Of a DNA stretch of 6,162 nt, positions 5,196-6,162 are shown piece after piece. The stretch spans positions 1-6,162 of the forward strand of contig QHXE01000509.1 of the NCBI GenBank assembly GCA_003222835.1. Direction: 5' to 3'. Numbering within the stretch: the first letter of the stretch is position 1; each line of letters starts with the position of its first letter. The notes below the pieces were generated by a model. The model had not been told where the DNA came from. It worked only from the letters and a program-made list of their open reading frames with translations, and made no database searches. Source of the DNA: Acidobacteriota bacterium (GTDB lineage: Bacteria; Acidobacteriota; Blastocatellia; Pyrinomonadales; Pyrinomonadaceae). Made by a program: the position numbers and the translations under genes.

Positions 5196-6162
5196 TCAAT
5201 TTGGGGCAGAAACCGCGGGACTCAGTCTCACCGATGCGCCCTCGCGATTCGCGCGTACTCGGATTCTGCGATGTCCCGTACCATCGGCGTTCGAGGCGTA
5301 AGTGATCGTGTAGGCCGTGCGCAATTGCGCGACGACGTCGTCATAGGCCTTCTGCAAATCTTCGAGTCGTTTAATCGAGTAGAAAACACCGCCCGACGCA
5401 GTCGCCAGTTTTTGTCCTTCCTCAGCCGCGCGGGTCGTAATCGTTAGATAGCGCGTGCGCAGAGGATCGACGGTAATCGAGGGCTGGGGAACGCTTGATT
5501 CCGGAATCAAGCCCGACGGCACGTACAGCGGATAAATGAGCGCGCCGGATTCACTGGTCGCTTCAATGATGGCGGGAAATGGCACGAACGATTTGTTGTC
5601 GTCGCCGTCGGAGAGGATGACTATGGCGGTGCGATCGCCTCGCAAAGGCTTCAGCGTGTCGCTCAAGATATAGCCCAGCGCATCGTAGAGCGCAGTGGCG
5701 CCGCCGGCATCGATGTCATCCAGTTTCTTCGACAACATGCTGCGATCGGTCGAGAAGCCGGAGATTACTTGAATGTCGTCGCGAAAGCTGATGATCGAAA
5801 TGCGATCCTGCGGACTGGCGGTGTTGAGAAAATCACGCGCCGCCTTGCGGATGAAATCGATCCGCTCTTCGACGCTGCCGGAAACATCGAGCAGCAGCAC
5901 CAAATTAAAAGGCTCCGTCGTCGGGGTAACGTTTACGATTTTGCGTTCGGCGCCATCCTCGTAGACTGCAAAGTCCGAAAGCTGCATGCCGGCGATCGCG
6001 CGTCCGTGGTGATCGGTTACGCTCGCGTTAACGCGCATCAACAGCGGCGTCACTCTGGTGGCCAACTCTCCGGGCGGTCGCAGGCTGACGAGCGATGGTT
6101 CGCGCTGCGGCGGCGGCAAGGTTTTCGCATAATCGCCAAACAGGTGCGGGCTCACTTTGCGA
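5196..6162 (-). CDS. VWFA-related domain protein (5' partial)
   Basis: The frame is open to the right edge, so the N-terminus, including any signal peptide, is outside the window; the GTG at 6155 is only the first possible start seen. Numbered from it, residues 38-78 form the segment VNASVTDHHGRAI..LSDFAVYEDG, the beta-rich lead-in typical of Acidobacterial VWFA-related proteins (TIGR03436-like). A von Willebrand A domain follows at about 83-270. Its metal-ion-dependent adhesion site is complete: D90-x-S92-x-S94, T154 in GGATALYDAL, and D183 in LSDGDDN. A final beta segment (about 283-319) ends the protein. Intact MIDAS residues predict Mg2+ or Mn2+ binding and protein-protein interaction, usually outside the cytoplasm. 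The gene is the first visible member of a unit with the sigma and anti-sigma genes, 21 bp before the sigma start. A role in signal input to that switch is possible but rests on position only. Confidence 0.9.
   Translation of the reverse strand, partial: RKVSPHLFGDYAKTLPPPQREPSLVSLRPPGELATRVTPLLMRVNASVTDHHGRAIAGMQLSDFAVYEDGAERKIVNVTPTTEPFNLVLLLDVSGSVEERIDFIRKAARDFLNTASPQDRISIISFRDDIQVISGFSTDRSMLSKKLDDIDAGGATALYDALGYILSDTLKPLRGDRTAIVILSDGDDNKSFVPFPAIIEATSESGALIYPLYVPSGLIPESSVPQPSITVDPLRTRYLTITTRAAEEGQKLATASGGVFYSIKRLEDLQKAYDDVVAQLRTAYTITYASNADGTGHRRIRVRANREGASVRLSPAVSAPN

Overview
The window most likely comes from a soil-type member of the Acidobacteriota or a close relative. This is an inference. 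It rests on a VWFA-related protein of the kind common in that phylum, a GH78 rhamnosidase, an ECF sigma factor paired with an RskA-type anti-sigma factor, moderately GC-rich coding sequence, and gaps filled with palindromic repeats. No rRNA, tRNA, CRISPR array, transposase or phage gene is visible.

Layout: (1) Bases 2-2335, plus strand, hold the 3' part of a large alpha-L-rhamnosidase gene (GH78). Its reading frame is open to the left edge, so the N-terminus is missing. (2) Bases 2336-2738 are non-coding and contain a 145-bp element with 19-bp terminal inverted repeats. (3) Bases 2739-3227, minus strand, encode a group 1 truncated hemoglobin with an N-terminal export signal. (4) Bases 3228-3645 are non-coding and hold a composite palindromic element made of several hairpins. 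(5) Bases 3646-6162, all minus strand, look like one transcription unit read right to left. The order is a VWFA-related protein (5' end outside the window), an ECF sigma factor starting 21 bp later, then an RskA-like membrane anti-sigma factor. A third inverted-repeat element sits between the sigma and anti-sigma genes.

How the genes work together: the sigma and anti-sigma pair should form an envelope-responsive switch. The anti-sigma would hold the sigma at the membrane through its cytoplasmic zinc-binding domain and release it on a signal sensed outside. The VWFA-related protein is probably exported and lies directly upstream in the same unit, so it may be a co-regulated or signal-related partner; that link is inferred from position only. 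The globin and the rhamnosidase converge and show no obvious functional tie to the sigma operon. The most unusual feature is that all three intergenic gaps over 100 bp carry a different palindromic element, and one of them splits the sigma/anti-sigma pair and reaches the sigma stop codon.
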